Source: Nereida sp965655635
GTDB lineage: Bacteria; Pseudomonadota; Alphaproteobacteria; Rhodobacterales; Rhodobacteraceae
DNA: 64,000 nt
Assembly: GCF_965655635.1 (NCBI RefSeq)
Contig: NZ_CBFHHE010000001.1
Span: 87,755 to 151,754, forward strand
Direction: 5' to 3'
A program made the translations under genes and the position numbers. The notes below the pieces were generated by a model, which made no database searches, was not told the DNA's origin, and saw only the letters and a list, made by a program, of their open reading frames with translations. This document shows, piece after piece, positions 25,929-35,581 of the stretch. The first letter of the stretch is position 1. Every line of letters starts with the position of its first letter.

Positions 25929-26426
25929 ATGAGTAGCGATCTACCCGAGTACTATTTCCGCATCCGTGAAAACGGCGCACTAGTATTTCGGGTGGACGCA
26001 GAAAACCGTCAACGGCGCATCGATATGGAGCCGCTGGCGGTTCTCGACATTCGCAACGGCGAGATAAAACCGCAAGGCGAGCGTGAGCTAAGCGAGGCTG
26101 ATCTTGCGGTGATCCGCGAATGGATGGAAGAGCGTCAAGAGTTGCTCGCAGCCCGTGATATGGATGACATCCACCGCGCGATCGACAGTCTGAACTTGAC
26201 TGCACAATGGGCGCAATCCAAAGCCAGTGACGATCAACTTGATGAAGTAACCAACTCGCTGCTACTCGCGATGCGCGACCTACGCAGCGTATTGGTACGC
26301 AAAAAAAGCCGACCGCATCGTGGTCAAAGACTAGCCCACCTGCTGGTGTACCTCTATCACATTGCCTTCGGGATCATGAAAAAAAACCTGATGCCATTCC
26401 TTGGCAAAAGCCGTTCCGTAATCTGA
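25929..26426 (+). CDS. Conserved hypothetical protein with an apparent frameshift at a poly-A run
   Basis: As read, 165 residues beginning MSSDLPEYYFRIRENGALVFRV, with charged helices and a stretch RDMDDIHRAIDSLNLTAQWAQSKA. After LRSVLVRKK the frame passes a run of seven A (26301-26307). The rest of the frame (SRPHRGQRLAHLLVYLY...) is antisense to the convergent VOC gene and looks unnatural. One base shifted, the same DNA reads KKADRIVVKD then TAG at 26332-26334, a plausible end that just meets the convergent stop. So the true product is probably ~134 residues. Function unknown; it sits behind the aminotransferase gene, likely in the same operon. Confidence 0.7.
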   Translation: MSSDLPEYYFRIRENGALVFRVDAENRQRRIDMEPLAVLDIRNGEIKPQGERELSEADLAVIREWMEERQELLAARDMDDIHRAIDSLNLTAQWAQSKASDDQLDEVTNSLLLAMRDLRSVLVRKKSRPHRGQRLAHLLVYLYHIAFGIMKKNLMPFLGKSRSVI

Positions 26427-26747
26427 GTACGGCACATCATTCTCATCCAAAAGCTTCAAAAACGCCGCGATATCATCGGTTCGAAATGCGATGTGTCCGC
26501 GATCAACGGGGTTGATGGTTTGCCCATTCTTGAATGCTACATCCAAATTCCGCTCGGCCAAATGCATCTGCATCGCGCCATCTGTGGCAAAGCGGATTGA
26601 ACCACTATAGCCCGCCTCTTCGGTCTCATCCGTGCGCGGAAAATTATCTTGAGGAATGTCATCAAGCCCGAGTAAACCAGTGTAAAAATCGTGCATGCGG
26701 TCAACATCGCGGGACACAAAATTGATATGGTGGAATTCAAGCTTCAT
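26331..26747 (-). CDS. VOC-family (glyoxalase/dioxygenase fold) protein
   Basis: A 138-residue single VOC protein: MKLEFHHINFVSRDVDRMHDFYTGLLGL, GHIAFRTDDIAAFLKLLDENDVPY and a C-terminal HQVFFHDPEGNVIEVHQ with the usual metal-ligand Glu. His ligands are expected at FHHINF and GHIAF. Substrate unknown; it is distinct from the gloA copy upstream. Its 3' end abuts or overlaps the convergent small gene. Confidence 0.85.
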   Translation of the reverse strand: MKLEFHHINFVSRDVDRMHDFYTGLLGLDDIPQDNFPRTDETEEAGYSGSIRFATDGAMQMHLAERNLDVAFKNGQTINPVDRGHIAFRTDDIAAFLKLLDENDVPYSDYGTAFAKEWHQVFFHDPEGNVIEVHQQVG

Positions 26748-26800
26748 CGAAAACGCTCCTCAAATAAGTGCCCACAGCCTAGCCTCTGTTCAGGGCGCCG

Positions 26801-28144
26801 TCACGCCGTGATGTAAACGCCGCGCCGCGCTGTAAATCGCCAAACCAACAAAACCGCCGCCCCGAGCAAGCCAACGATCAATCCGGCCCATACCCCAACA
26901 CCACCAAAATCCAAGACAAACCCAAGAACATACGCTGCGGGCAATCCAAGCCCCCAATAACTTAGCGCCGCCAACCACATGGGCACGCGGGTGTCTTGCA
27001 CACCGCGCAAAAGGCCCAAGCAGATAACCTGCAGCCCGTCTGCAAACTGAAACAACGCTGCCATATAAATAAGCGACACGCCAATAGGGATAATCACATC
27101 GCGGGCAGGATCATCGGGGGCCAAAAACGCTGTGACGAACAAATCTGGCACGCCAAAAAACACAACCATCGTCGCCGCAGAAACCGCAAAAGACGCACCG
27201 ACCGCAACTTTACCGCCCAGAATCAAACCGGCCGCATCCCTACGTCCAACGGCGTTTCCTGCGCGCACGGTCGTGGCTTGGGACAGCCCCAGATGAACCA
27301 TGAACGTTCCCGTGGCCACCTGAAGTGCAATGCCATGTGCGGCCAAAGCATCGGTGCCAAGCCAGCCCATCATTGTGGACGCCGCCGTAAACAGACTTGT
27401 CTCAGCCAAGGACGTCAGCGCAATCGGCCAGCCCAACGCAAACACCTGCCGCAACGCAGATGCATCAATTTTCCATAGGCTGCGGAACAGATCGTATTGC
27501 GGCAGAACCCGTTGGGCATAGCCCATAAAGACGACCAGCATCGCAACTTGAACCAAAACTGAGGCAATAGCTGCCCCCTGAATGCCAAGTTCCGGTAAGC
27601 CCAAGTTCCCAAAGATCAGGGCATAATTGAACACAACGTTGATAGCCGCCCCGAAAAGCGTGACCCAAAGCACGGGTCCTACGCGGTCAACAGCACTTAG
27701 ATAGCTTGCCAAAACCCGTACCAGAAGTGCAGGGAAAAGCCCCCATCCCGCGATACGTAAATAGGTTTGTGCGCCTGATGCGACCTCAGGGGTTTGACCC
27801 AGCCCAATCAGCCAACCTTCCGAAAACCAAAGCGCCGGCATCACAGCACCTGCAAATGCAACGGACAACCACATCCCCATGCGCGTGGCGCGGCGCACCT
27901 GAACCGTATCTGACCTCGCGTCCGCTTCCGCCACCAGCGACGTAATCGCCCATGCAAAGCCAGAGCCTACCACCTGCAGCGTCATGAAAAAGCTACCCGC
28001 GATCGTAGCCGCGGCCAGTGCCTCAACCGAATACCAGCCCAGCATAATCGTGTCGGTCAGCCCCAGCAAAAAGCCTGCCAGAAAACTGCCGATCAACGGA
28101 ATGCCGAGGCGCAACAAGGCGCTAAGGTGTGCGGATGCGTTCAT
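26801..28144 (-). CDS. MATE-family multidrug/cation efflux transporter
   Basis: A 447-residue inner-membrane protein with about twelve hydrophobic segments in two similar halves, a DinF/NorM-like MATE exporter. Typical segments are LGIPLIGSFLAGFLLGLTDTIMLGWY, INVVFNYALIFGNLGLPELGIQGAAIAS and FQFADGLQVICLGLLRGVQDTRVPM. I used the ATG giving MNASAHLSALLRLG; the frame extends upstream but adds a hydrophilic leader foreign to the family. It diverges from parE. Confidence 0.9.
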   Translation of the reverse strand: MNASAHLSALLRLGIPLIGSFLAGFLLGLTDTIMLGWYSVEALAAATIAGSFFMTLQVVGSGFAWAITSLVAEADARSDTVQVRRATRMGMWLSVAFAGAVMPALWFSEGWLIGLGQTPEVASGAQTYLRIAGWGLFPALLVRVLASYLSAVDRVGPVLWVTLFGAAINVVFNYALIFGNLGLPELGIQGAAIASVLVQVAMLVVFMGYAQRVLPQYDLFRSLWKIDASALRQVFALGWPIALTSLAETSLFTAASTMMGWLGTDALAAHGIALQVATGTFMVHLGLSQATTVRAGNAVGRRDAAGLILGGKVAVGASFAVSAATMVVFFGVPDLFVTAFLAPDDPARDVIIPIGVSLIYMAALFQFADGLQVICLGLLRGVQDTRVPMWLAALSYWGLGLPAAYVLGFVLDFGGVGVWAGLIVGLLGAAVLLVWRFTARRGVYITA

Positions 28145-28275
28145 CGCAAAACCGTTGATCCATCCCAGTGGGCCTTGCAACAAAAATCTGACTGTCCAGA
28201 TAAACGAGACGCACTTCCCCCGCTGCCCACGGCGTGTCATAGTGCGGCCAAACACGTATAAAAAGAAGCAGTACC

Positions 28276-30234
28276 ATGGCCAATGATCTTCTGTCCGGCG
28301 CCCAAGCCGATGACTACAACGCAGACAGCATCGAAGTGCTCGAAGGCCTCGAGCCTGTTCGCAAACGCCCGGGTATGTATATCGGCGGGACGGACGAGCG
28401 CGCCTTGCACCACATGGTCGCCGAAGTGCTCGACAACTCTATGGACGAGGCCGTTGCAGGCCATGCAAACCGCATCGAGGTCGAACTGAACGCTGATTAC
28501 AGCGTGACCATCCGTGACAACGGTCGCGGCATCCCAATTGATCCGCACCCAAAGTTTCCAGACAAATCCGCGCTTGAGGTTATTTTGTGCACGCTTCACG
28601 CAGGCGGCAAATTTTCTGGCAAGGCCTATCAAACATCAGGCGGTCTGCACGGTGTGGGGGCGTCCGTTGTCAACGCGCTGTCTGACAGCATGGTCGTGCA
28701 AGTAGCGCGCAACAAAAAACTCTACGAGCAAAGCTTTTCACGCGGTGTACCGTTGGGTGGTGTCGAAAAAATCGGAGCCGCCCCCAACCGGCGCGGCACT
28801 ACTGTGACGTTTCACGCGGACGAGCAGATCTTTGGCTCGCACCGCTTTAAGCCTGCGCGGATGTTCAAATCGATCCGCTCTAAGGCATATCTGTTCTCGG
28901 GCGTTGAGATCCGTTGGAAATCGGCAATTGATGACGGCGAAACACCCACAGAGGCCACCTTCCATTTCCCCGGCGGCCTTGCAGACTATTTGGGCGAGAC
29001 CCTCTCGGGGCTATCAACTTATGCCGAGCGGCCCTTTGCAGGCACAGTTGATTTCCAAGAGAAGTTCAACACGCCAGGCAAAGTTGAGTGGGCCATCAAC
29101 TGGACGCCCTCGCGCGATGGTTTCATCCAGTCCTATTGTAATACCGTGCCCACCCCCGAAGGCGGCACCCACGAAGCAGGCTTTTGGGCGGCAATCTTGA
29201 AAGGCATTCGTGCCTACGGCGAATTGGCCAACAACAAAAAAGCCGCCTCCATCACCCGTGATGATCTGACAACCGGCGGCTCTGCGCTTGTGTCGTGCTT
29301 CATCCGCGAGCCAGAATTCGTCGGACAAACAAAGGACCGCCTCGCCACTGTTGAGGCGCAACGGTTGGTAGAAAACGCCATACGCGATCACTTTGATACA
29401 TGGCTTGCCGCAGACACCAAATCCGCGGGCGCGATTTTGGATTTCCTCGTCCTGCGTGCCGAGGAACGTTTGCGCCGACGCCAAGAGAAAGAGACAGCGC
29501 GAAAGTCAGCCACCAAAAAACTGCGCCTACCGGGCAAACTGGTGGATTGCTCTGCGACAAACCGCGAAGGCACGGAACTTTTCATCGTTGAGGGTGACAG
29601 CGCGGGTGGGTCAGCCAAAATGGCCCGAGACCGCAAAACCCAAGCACTGTTGCCACTGCGCGGTAAAATCCTGAACGTGCTTGGCGCGGCGTCCTCTAAA
29701 CTTGGCAGCAACGCCGAAATTTCTGATTTGACCCAAGCGCTTGGTGTCGGTCTTGGGACCAAATTCAACGTCGATGATCTGCGCTACGACAAGATTATCA
29801 TCATGACCGACGCGGACGTAGACGGCGCACACATTGCCGCGTTGCTGATGACGTTCTTCTTCACACAAATGCGCCCGATGATTGACACAGGCCACCTCTA
29901 TCTGGCCTGCCCACCGCTTTTCCGACTTACCCAAGGGGCCAAGCGTGTCTATTGCCTTGATGAAGCTGAGCGCGACGCATGGCTCGAAAAAGGTCTGGGC
30001 GGCAAAGGCAAAATCGATGTCTCGCGCTTCAAAGGCTTGGGTGAAATGGACGCCAAAGACCTTAAAGACACCACGATGAACCCAATGACCCGCAAGCTAA
30101 TCCGCGTCACGATTGACGAGGATGTGGCCGGTGAAACTGGTGATCTGGTTGAGCGCTTGATGGGTAAAAAACCAGAAAAACGATTTGAATACATTCAGGA
30201 AAACGCCCAGTTCGTTGAAGAGCTGGACGTTTAA
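28276..30234 (+). CDS. parE: DNA topoisomerase IV subunit B
   Basis: A full-length 652-residue type II topoisomerase ATPase subunit that decatenates chromosomes with ParC. The GHKL ATPase part shows LDNSMDEAVAG, DNGRGIPIDPHP and the GGLHGVGASVVNALS loop. The transducer has QTKDRLATVEAQ, and the TOPRIM domain EGDSAGGSAKMARDRK and DADVDGAHIAALLMTFF. Length and the QTKDRLA loop favour ParE over GyrB. It ends 12 bases from the convergent Ldh2-type gene. Confidence 0.95.
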   Translation: MANDLLSGAQADDYNADSIEVLEGLEPVRKRPGMYIGGTDERALHHMVAEVLDNSMDEAVAGHANRIEVELNADYSVTIRDNGRGIPIDPHPKFPDKSALEVILCTLHAGGKFSGKAYQTSGGLHGVGASVVNALSDSMVVQVARNKKLYEQSFSRGVPLGGVEKIGAAPNRRGTTVTFHADEQIFGSHRFKPARMFKSIRSKAYLFSGVEIRWKSAIDDGETPTEATFHFPGGLADYLGETLSGLSTYAERPFAGTVDFQEKFNTPGKVEWAINWTPSRDGFIQSYCNTVPTPEGGTHEAGFWAAILKGIRAYGELANNKKAASITRDDLTTGGSALVSCFIREPEFVGQTKDRLATVEAQRLVENAIRDHFDTWLAADTKSAGAILDFLVLRAEERLRRRQEKETARKSATKKLRLPGKLVDCSATNREGTELFIVEGDSAGGSAKMARDRKTQALLPLRGKILNVLGAASSKLGSNAEISDLTQALGVGLGTKFNVDDLRYDKIIIMTDADVDGAHIAALLMTFFFTQMRPMIDTGHLYLACPPLFRLTQGAKRVYCLDEAERDAWLEKGLGGKGKIDVSRFKGLGEMDAKDLKDTTMNPMTRKLIRVTIDEDVAGETGDLVERLMGKKPEKRFEYIQENAQFVEELDV

Positions 30235-30246
30235 CCAAGGGCGCTG

Positions 30247-31236
30247 TTACACGCCTTTGGCCAACTCCTGAACCCGTGTCCATAGGGCTGCAGGGACCTC
30301 GACGCGGCTCATCACGTTGCGTTTTTTGCCCGGCACACGCGCACCTTCGTCGGCGGCAATTGCGTCACTGACTCGTGCGATGCGCGCTGCAAATTCAGGT
30401 GCGCCGCTTGGGTCAATCATCAAGTAATACTGCCCTAAATCATGTGGGCTGCCTTCAGCTTTTTTCAGCCCGCCTACATCAAGCGAGTTGACGGAGCCGG
30501 TCATGCCAGCGGCCAAGATCTCGACCATCAGACCAAGCCCCCAGCCCTTGTAGCCGCCAGCCGACACCAGCGAGCCTGCCAACGCAGCCTCTGGGTCAGT
30601 CGTTGGATTGCCCTGTGCATCAACCGCCCAGCCAAGCGGGATCGGCTGACCTGCAGCTTTAGCCATCGCGATCTTGCCCAAAGCCACAGCACTGGTCGAA
30701 AAGTCAAAATGCATCGCCATGCCGCCAACCCCGTCCGGCACTGAAAGTGCAATCGGGTTCGTACCGATCACTGGTGTTTTGCCACCCGGAGCCGCAACAA
30801 CAGGCGAAGCATTCGTCATCCCGATACAAATCACACCCTTCGCGGTGGCTTGTTCGGTAAAATACCCAAGCGACGTGCAAGTATGCGTATGCCCCACAGC
30901 CAAACTGGCCACGCCATTTTCTTTGGCTGCAGCGACAGCCGTTTCAAGCCCTGCGGCAAAGGCAGGCTGTGCAAAACCAAAGCCACCATCGACGTAAATT
31001 GCACTAGGTTTTTGACGCTCCACACGTGGCTCAACAGACCCGTTTACACGCCCACTTTTTAATTGAATGCAGTAGCTTTCCAAATACGCCAGACCACATA
31101 TTACATTGCCAAGGCTCTCGGAGCGCGCCGTCGCATCCGCCACATGGTGGGCTACGCTTTGCGTCGCGCCATAAGCCACCAGTGCTTCTTTCGCCGCTTG
31201 ATAAATATCATTGATCGACTGGGGTGTTGTGGTCAT
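30247..31236 (-). CDS. Malate/L-lactate/sulfolactate dehydrogenase-family oxidoreductase (Ldh2/YlbC type)
   Basis: A 329-residue NAD(P)-dependent dehydrogenase of the Ldh2/YiaK family, unrelated to Rossmann malate dehydrogenase. Conserved parts: YVDGGFGFAQPA, GVASLAVGHTHTCTSLGYFTEQ, NASPVVAAPGGKTPVIGTNPIALSVP, DFSTSAVALGKI and GYKGWGLGLMVEILAAGM. Family members act on malate, ureidoglycolate, sulfolactate or keto-gulonate, so the substrate is open. The second ATG (MTTTPQSIND) is taken as the start. It is monocistronic as far as I can see. Confidence 0.88.
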   Translation of the reverse strand: MTTTPQSINDIYQAAKEALVAYGATQSVAHHVADATARSESLGNVICGLAYLESYCIQLKSGRVNGSVEPRVERQKPSAIYVDGGFGFAQPAFAAGLETAVAAAKENGVASLAVGHTHTCTSLGYFTEQATAKGVICIGMTNASPVVAAPGGKTPVIGTNPIALSVPDGVGGMAMHFDFSTSAVALGKIAMAKAAGQPIPLGWAVDAQGNPTTDPEAALAGSLVSAGGYKGWGLGLMVEILAAGMTGSVNSLDVGGLKKAEGSPHDLGQYYLMIDPSGAPEFAARIARVSDAIAADEGARVPGKKRNVMSRVEVPAALWTRVQELAKGV

Positions 31237-31361
31237 CTGGCGAAATCCTTGCACGCTGTTGGGAAGTGATTTTGTTCTTTGGCCGCAGGTTTACCCCCTA
31301 ATCCCAAAATGGCAATGCCACCGCACATGCCATCTGATGTGGCTGGTCTTGAACGTTAGTT

Positions 31362-32045
31362 TCAGGCAGTGCGAAGCGCGCCTGCATCGAGCCTGATTTG
31401 GCGGTCCATTTTCGCGGCCAATTCAAGATTATGGGTCGCAATCAAGGCCGATAACCCCGTCTCGCGCACCAAGTCCAACAGCGTTGAAAACACCCGTTCA
31501 GAGGTTTCAGGATCAAGGTTGCCGGTGGGTTCATCGGCCAACAGTAACTTAGGCTGATTGGCCAACGCACGGCAGAACGCAACGCGCTGTTGCTCACCAC
31601 CTGACAGTTCTGCGGGGCGGTGATCTGCGCGGTGCGCAACCCCAACACGCCCTAGCAGCGCCAGACTGCGCGCATCAGCCACCCGCCGCGGGGTACCGGC
31701 TGCAAGTTGTGGCAAGGTCACGTTTTCGGTCGCCGAAAACTCGGGTAACAAATGATGGAACTGGTAAATGAACCCCACGTCATCGCGGCGCGCAGATGTG
31801 CGCGCACGGTCATTAAGCCGTGTCATCTCGCGCCCCGCCAGCAAAACATCTCCGCTTGTGGGCGTATCGAGCAGCCCCGCGATATGCAGTAACGTCGACT
31901 TGCCTGCACCCGACGGTGCCACAAGGGCCACCACCTCGCCGGCCGAAATAGACAGATCAATACCGCGCAGCACATCAATCTGCTTCGGCTGACCCGCATT
32001 ATAGGTCTTGGCTACGCCCTTAAGTTCCAGCACAGGATCATTCAT
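31362..32045 (-). CDS. lolD: Lipoprotein-releasing ABC transporter ATPase LolD
   Basis: A 227-residue ABC ATPase. Walker A reads APSGAGKST, with Ala replacing the first Gly of the usual pattern. Others are signature LSGGEQQRVAFCRAL, Walker B LLLADEPTGNLD and H-loop IATHNLEL. LolD powers release of outer-membrane lipoproteins from the inner membrane with LolC/E. Its ATG overlaps the upstream permease stop (ATGAATGA), so they are co-translated. Confidence 0.93.
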   Translation of the reverse strand: MNDPVLELKGVAKTYNAGQPKQIDVLRGIDLSISAGEVVALVAPSGAGKSTLLHIAGLLDTPTSGDVLLAGREMTRLNDRARTSARRDDVGFIYQFHHLLPEFSATENVTLPQLAAGTPRRVADARSLALLGRVGVAHRADHRPAELSGGEQQRVAFCRALANQPKLLLADEPTGNLDPETSERVFSTLLDLVRETGLSALIATHNLELAAKMDRQIRLDAGALRTA

Positions 32046-33315
32046 AACGCAGCGCCTCAACGGGGTTCATGCGCGCTGCTTTACGCGCAGGAAAAATTGT
32101 CGCCGTGAATGACAGAAGCAGTGACAAACCGATAGCTGACAAGACGTCTTCAAGCTCTAGTTTGGCGGGCAATTGATAAATTCCACGGATCGATGGATCC
32201 CACACACCACCGCCAGCAACCGTGTTCACAAACCCAAAAATCGGATCAATATAGAGCGCAAATAAACACCCTAAGATCACCCCAAGCGCCGTAGCGATAG
32301 CGCCCGTAAACGCGCCGCAGATAAAGAAGACCCGCAAAACTGCACCTTCTGTCAGGCCCATCGTGCGCAAAATACCAATATCGCGGCCTTTATTTTTCAC
32401 CAACATAATCAAGCCACTGACAATGTTCATGGCTGCAATCAACACAAGGATAGACAGGATGATAAACATCACGTTGTCTTCGATATCAAGCGCCTGAAGG
32501 AACGACCCACTTGCGTCTTTCCACGTCCACAGCATCGCGCGATCCCCGCCAGCCGTCATCAATGAGCCCGCAAACCGCTCAATCTGTTCGGGCGTATCCA
32601 CCATTACTTCAATTTCATCCGCAACGCCTTCACGGTTGAAAAATTCCTGCGCTTGGGCAAACGGCATATAGACGCGGGTTTGGTCAATGTCATAGCGACC
32701 GGCGCTAAAGATATAGACCACTTCAAACGCGCCAACCCGTGGTTTCGTGCCGAAGGGCGTGCGTGCGCCATTGGGCGAGATGATTTTGATCTTGTCACCG
32801 ACGCCCAGACCCAATTCACGCGCAACACCTGAGCCAACGGCCACACCTTGCTCAAAATCCGAAATCGCACCGATGCTCTGTTCGGGCGCGGCGATGCGCG
32901 GGATGGTCAGCAGGTCAGGCAGACTGATGCCGTAAACCTGAACGCCTGTGTTGCGATCTGCCTGATTGGCCATGACATTGCCACGAATGAGCGGCGCCGC
33001 ACGGGTTACACCATCGATCTGGCGCAAGCGATCGGCCACCGCGTCATAATCCTCGATCACACGGCTGGCACCACCGTTCGGTGTGATTTCAGACGATTGA
33101 TAGACAGTCACATGGGCGTTCGCACCAAGAATCGTATCAACAAACTCCGCCCGAAAACCTGCGCGTACTGCCAATGTCGCAATAAGCGCAAATACGGCTA
33201 GGGTGATCCCGATCAGCGAAATCCATGTCATCACAGAGACGCCACCCTCCGCCCGTTTGGCGCGCAAATAACGCCAAGCGATTATCCATTCAAATGCCGC
33301 AAAGGGTTTGGGCAT
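32038..33315 (-). CDS. Lipoprotein-releasing ABC transporter permease LolC/LolE
   Basis: A 425-residue MacB/LolE-fold inner-membrane permease. One N-terminal transmembrane helix (TWISLIGITLAVFALIATLAVRAGF) is followed by a large periplasmic domain (~55-270). Three C-terminal helices follow, including VMFIILSILVLIAAMNIVSGLIMLVKNKGRDIGILRTMG and the family end FPARKAARMNPVEALRYE. A single permease gene with lolD suggests an alphaproteobacterial homodimeric LolF-type arrangement, which I infer from the absence of a second gene here. Confidence 0.93.
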   Translation of the reverse strand: MPKPFAAFEWIIAWRYLRAKRAEGGVSVMTWISLIGITLAVFALIATLAVRAGFRAEFVDTILGANAHVTVYQSSEITPNGGASRVIEDYDAVADRLRQIDGVTRAAPLIRGNVMANQADRNTGVQVYGISLPDLLTIPRIAAPEQSIGAISDFEQGVAVGSGVARELGLGVGDKIKIISPNGARTPFGTKPRVGAFEVVYIFSAGRYDIDQTRVYMPFAQAQEFFNREGVADEIEVMVDTPEQIERFAGSLMTAGGDRAMLWTWKDASGSFLQALDIEDNVMFIILSILVLIAAMNIVSGLIMLVKNKGRDIGILRTMGLTEGAVLRVFFICGAFTGAIATALGVILGCLFALYIDPIFGFVNTVAGGGVWDPSIRGIYQLPAKLELEDVLSAIGLSLLLSFTATIFPARKAARMNPVEALRYE

Positions 33316-33389
33316 GAAGATCGACCCCTGTATTAATTACTCAAAATGTGTCGACGCGCTTAATATCACAAAGCGCGCCAACTTGGGAT

Positions 33390-34733
33390 TTAAGACGCCG
33401 CCTTGCCATAGATTTGTGCAATCTTCAAAAGCGCCTGCTCCGGTGACAGCTCCTCACTTTCGCCGGCACGGCGCGATGTCAGCTCAACAACACCGTTCTT
33501 CAAGCCGCGTGGCCCGACGGTAATGCGCCATGGCAAACCTATCAGATCCATCGTGGCAAACTTACCGCCTGCCCGTTCGTTGCGGTCATCATAAAGTGGC
33601 TCAAGCCCCAACGCGACCATGCTATCATAGAGCGCCTCACAGGCCGCATCGGCCTCGGCATCACCAGTCTTGAGGTTGACGATGCCACAGTGGAACGGCG
33701 TTACACCTTCGGGCCAGATAATACCGTTATCATCATGCGAGGCCTCAATAATTGCGCCCAACAGACGCGAAACACCAATGCCGTGGCTGCCCATGTGCAC
33801 AGGTACTTTTTGCTGTTGATCGTTCACAACAGTGGCGCCCATGGCTTCGGAGTATTTGGTGCCAAAGTAGAAAATCTGACCCACTTCAATACCACGCGCA
33901 GTACGCTGACGATCAGCTGGGACTTGAGCAAACAACTCCGCATCGTGGGTTTCATCCGTGCGCGCATAGCGTGATGTGAACTCATCCAGTACCCCAGCAC
34001 AAGCCGCAACATCATCAAAATCAATCGCGCGGTCGCCAAACGTAAGGTCCGTGATCTCACTGTCATAGAACACTTCGGACTCGCCTGTTTCAGCCAGTAC
34101 CAAAAACTCATGCGTGTAATCGCCACCAATCGGGCCACCGTCCGCACGCATCGGGATCGCTTGTAGCCCCATCCGTTCGTAACTGCGCAGATATGTCACC
34201 AAGTGGCGGTTGTAGGCGTGAAGCGCGTCTTCTTTGCTCAAATCAAACGTGTAGCCATCTTTCATCAAGAACTCACGGCCTCGCATAACACCAAAACGCG
34301 GACGACGTTCATCGCGGAATTTCCACTGGATTTGATAAAGGGTCAGCGGCAGATCTTTGTAGCTGCCCACGTGAGCGCGGAATATATCGGTGATTTGTTC
34401 TTCGTTGGTAGGGCCGTACAGCATGTCATGACCGTGGCGATCTGAAATGCGCAACATCTCCTCTCCGTAGTCGTCATAACGCCCACTTTCCCGCCATAAA
34501 TCAGCCGATTGCAGCGTTGGCATCAAAACTGGAATATGCCCAGCGCGCTGCTGTTCTTCGTGCACGATGGTCTCGATATTGCGCAAAACTTTCAGACCCA
34601 TCGGCAACCACGAATAAATCCCCGCAGAAGCCTGTTTGATCATCCCCGCCCGCAACATCAAACGGTGCGACACGATTGACGCCTCAGAGGGGTTTTCCTT
34701 CAGGACGGGCAGGAAATAGAGGGACATACGCAT
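33390..34733 (-). CDS. proS: Prolyl-tRNA synthetase, short alphaproteobacterial type
   Basis: A 447-residue class II aminoacyl-tRNA synthetase. It begins MRMSLYFLPVLKENPSEASIVSHRLMLRAGMI, has motif 2 region FRDERRPRFGVMRGREFLMKDGYTF and motif 3 at GSHGIGVSRLLGAIIE, and a C-terminal anticodon-binding domain. It lacks the ~180-residue editing insert of E. coli ProS, as is usual in alphaproteobacteria. It is the most upstream gene of a run with lolC/E and lolD (74-base gap), the same order I recall in related genomes. Confidence 0.95.
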   Translation of the reverse strand: MRMSLYFLPVLKENPSEASIVSHRLMLRAGMIKQASAGIYSWLPMGLKVLRNIETIVHEEQQRAGHIPVLMPTLQSADLWRESGRYDDYGEEMLRISDRHGHDMLYGPTNEEQITDIFRAHVGSYKDLPLTLYQIQWKFRDERRPRFGVMRGREFLMKDGYTFDLSKEDALHAYNRHLVTYLRSYERMGLQAIPMRADGGPIGGDYTHEFLVLAETGESEVFYDSEITDLTFGDRAIDFDDVAACAGVLDEFTSRYARTDETHDAELFAQVPADRQRTARGIEVGQIFYFGTKYSEAMGATVVNDQQQKVPVHMGSHGIGVSRLLGAIIEASHDDNGIIWPEGVTPFHCGIVNLKTGDAEADAACEALYDSMVALGLEPLYDDRNERAGGKFATMDLIGLPWRITVGPRGLKNGVVELTSRRAGESEELSPEQALLKIAQIYGKAAS

Positions 34734-34942
34734 GTGTTTGGGGCCTTTGTGTGTTGAATTAAAGCAGGTCTAGGCAATGTGGCCAGCGTTGGCAATCAAC
34801 GATTATTAGTGGCCAGTAAGGCTTAGCAGCAAATGGCTGTGGAAACTCATTGTGATCCATTCTCCTTGCCCGCCGTAAACTAAATACAACAGGTACCGCG
34901 TGGTTTGGTTGCCGTTGGTATATTTTATGGGAGTTAAAGAGT

Positions 34943-35458
34943 ATGGACCGTTTTCTAAAAGCCGCCGCAGCAGGTGCAGTTGCCGCAACAATGGCAACAG
35001 TAGCCTCCGCACAGTCAATCGTTGATATCGCCGTTGGCGATGAACGGTTCTCAACCCTTGTGGCCGCTGTTTCCGCGGCAGGCTTGGTCGACACACTGTC
35101 CGGACCTGGTCCTTTCACCGTTTTCGCACCCGTAAATGATGCGTTTGCGGCCCTACCAGAAGGCACAATTGAGACGCTTTTGCTGCCCGAAAACAAGGGT
35201 GATTTGACGAATGTGCTGCTCTATCATGTGGATGATCGCAACCTGACCGCCGAGCAAATCCCTGCTGGTTCAAACTACTTCAAGCCGATTTTGGCAAGCG
35301 AGAGGATGTGCATCACCAAAGGTGCGGGCGGCGTCAGCATTGCAGATGGGACAGGTGAAAGCGCAAATGTCATCATCGCCAACATCAAAGCAGACAATGG
35401 TGTGATCCACGTGATCGACAAAGTGTTGCTGCCCGGGACACGGCCCGCTTGCCACTAA
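34943..35458 (+). CDS. Secreted fasciclin (FAS1) domain protein
   Basis: A 171-residue protein: signal peptide ~1-23 (MDRFLKAAAAGAVAATMATVASAQ), then one FAS1 domain with the two conserved boxes (GPFTVFAPVNDAFAALP and NGVIHVIDKVLLP). Two Cys (RMCITKG, RPACH) may pair. FAS1 proteins act in adhesion or binding at the cell surface or periplasm; no partner is evident. GGGAG lies upstream of the ATG. The 209 bases before it, after proS, contain nothing else I can support. Confidence 0.9.
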   Translation: MDRFLKAAAAGAVAATMATVASAQSIVDIAVGDERFSTLVAAVSAAGLVDTLSGPGPFTVFAPVNDAFAALPEGTIETLLLPENKGDLTNVLLYHVDDRNLTAEQIPAGSNYFKPILASERMCITKGAGGVSIADGTGESANVIIANIKADNGVIHVIDKVLLPGTRPACH

Positions 35459-35477
35459 TCAAACAACGGTAAACTGA

Positions 35478-35516
35478 AAAAGCTCCGTCGGTGCAAACTG
35501 GCGGGGCTTTATTTAT
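35478..35516 (+). terminator. Terminator after the fasciclin gene
   Basis: AAGCTCCG (35480-35487) pairs with CGGGGCTT (35502-35509, one G-U pair), followed by TTTATTT. Confidence 0.65.
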
Positions 35517-35581
35517 GTTGTGGGCGGCTTTCGGTTGTTCGACAATGGTGCAAACTACGAAACAGAGGATGGGACAAAGCT

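Noticed and set aside
33353..33380. GCGCTT/AAGCGC hairpin between proS and lolC/E
   Set aside because: Short stem without a T tract; the genes probably continue as one transcript.
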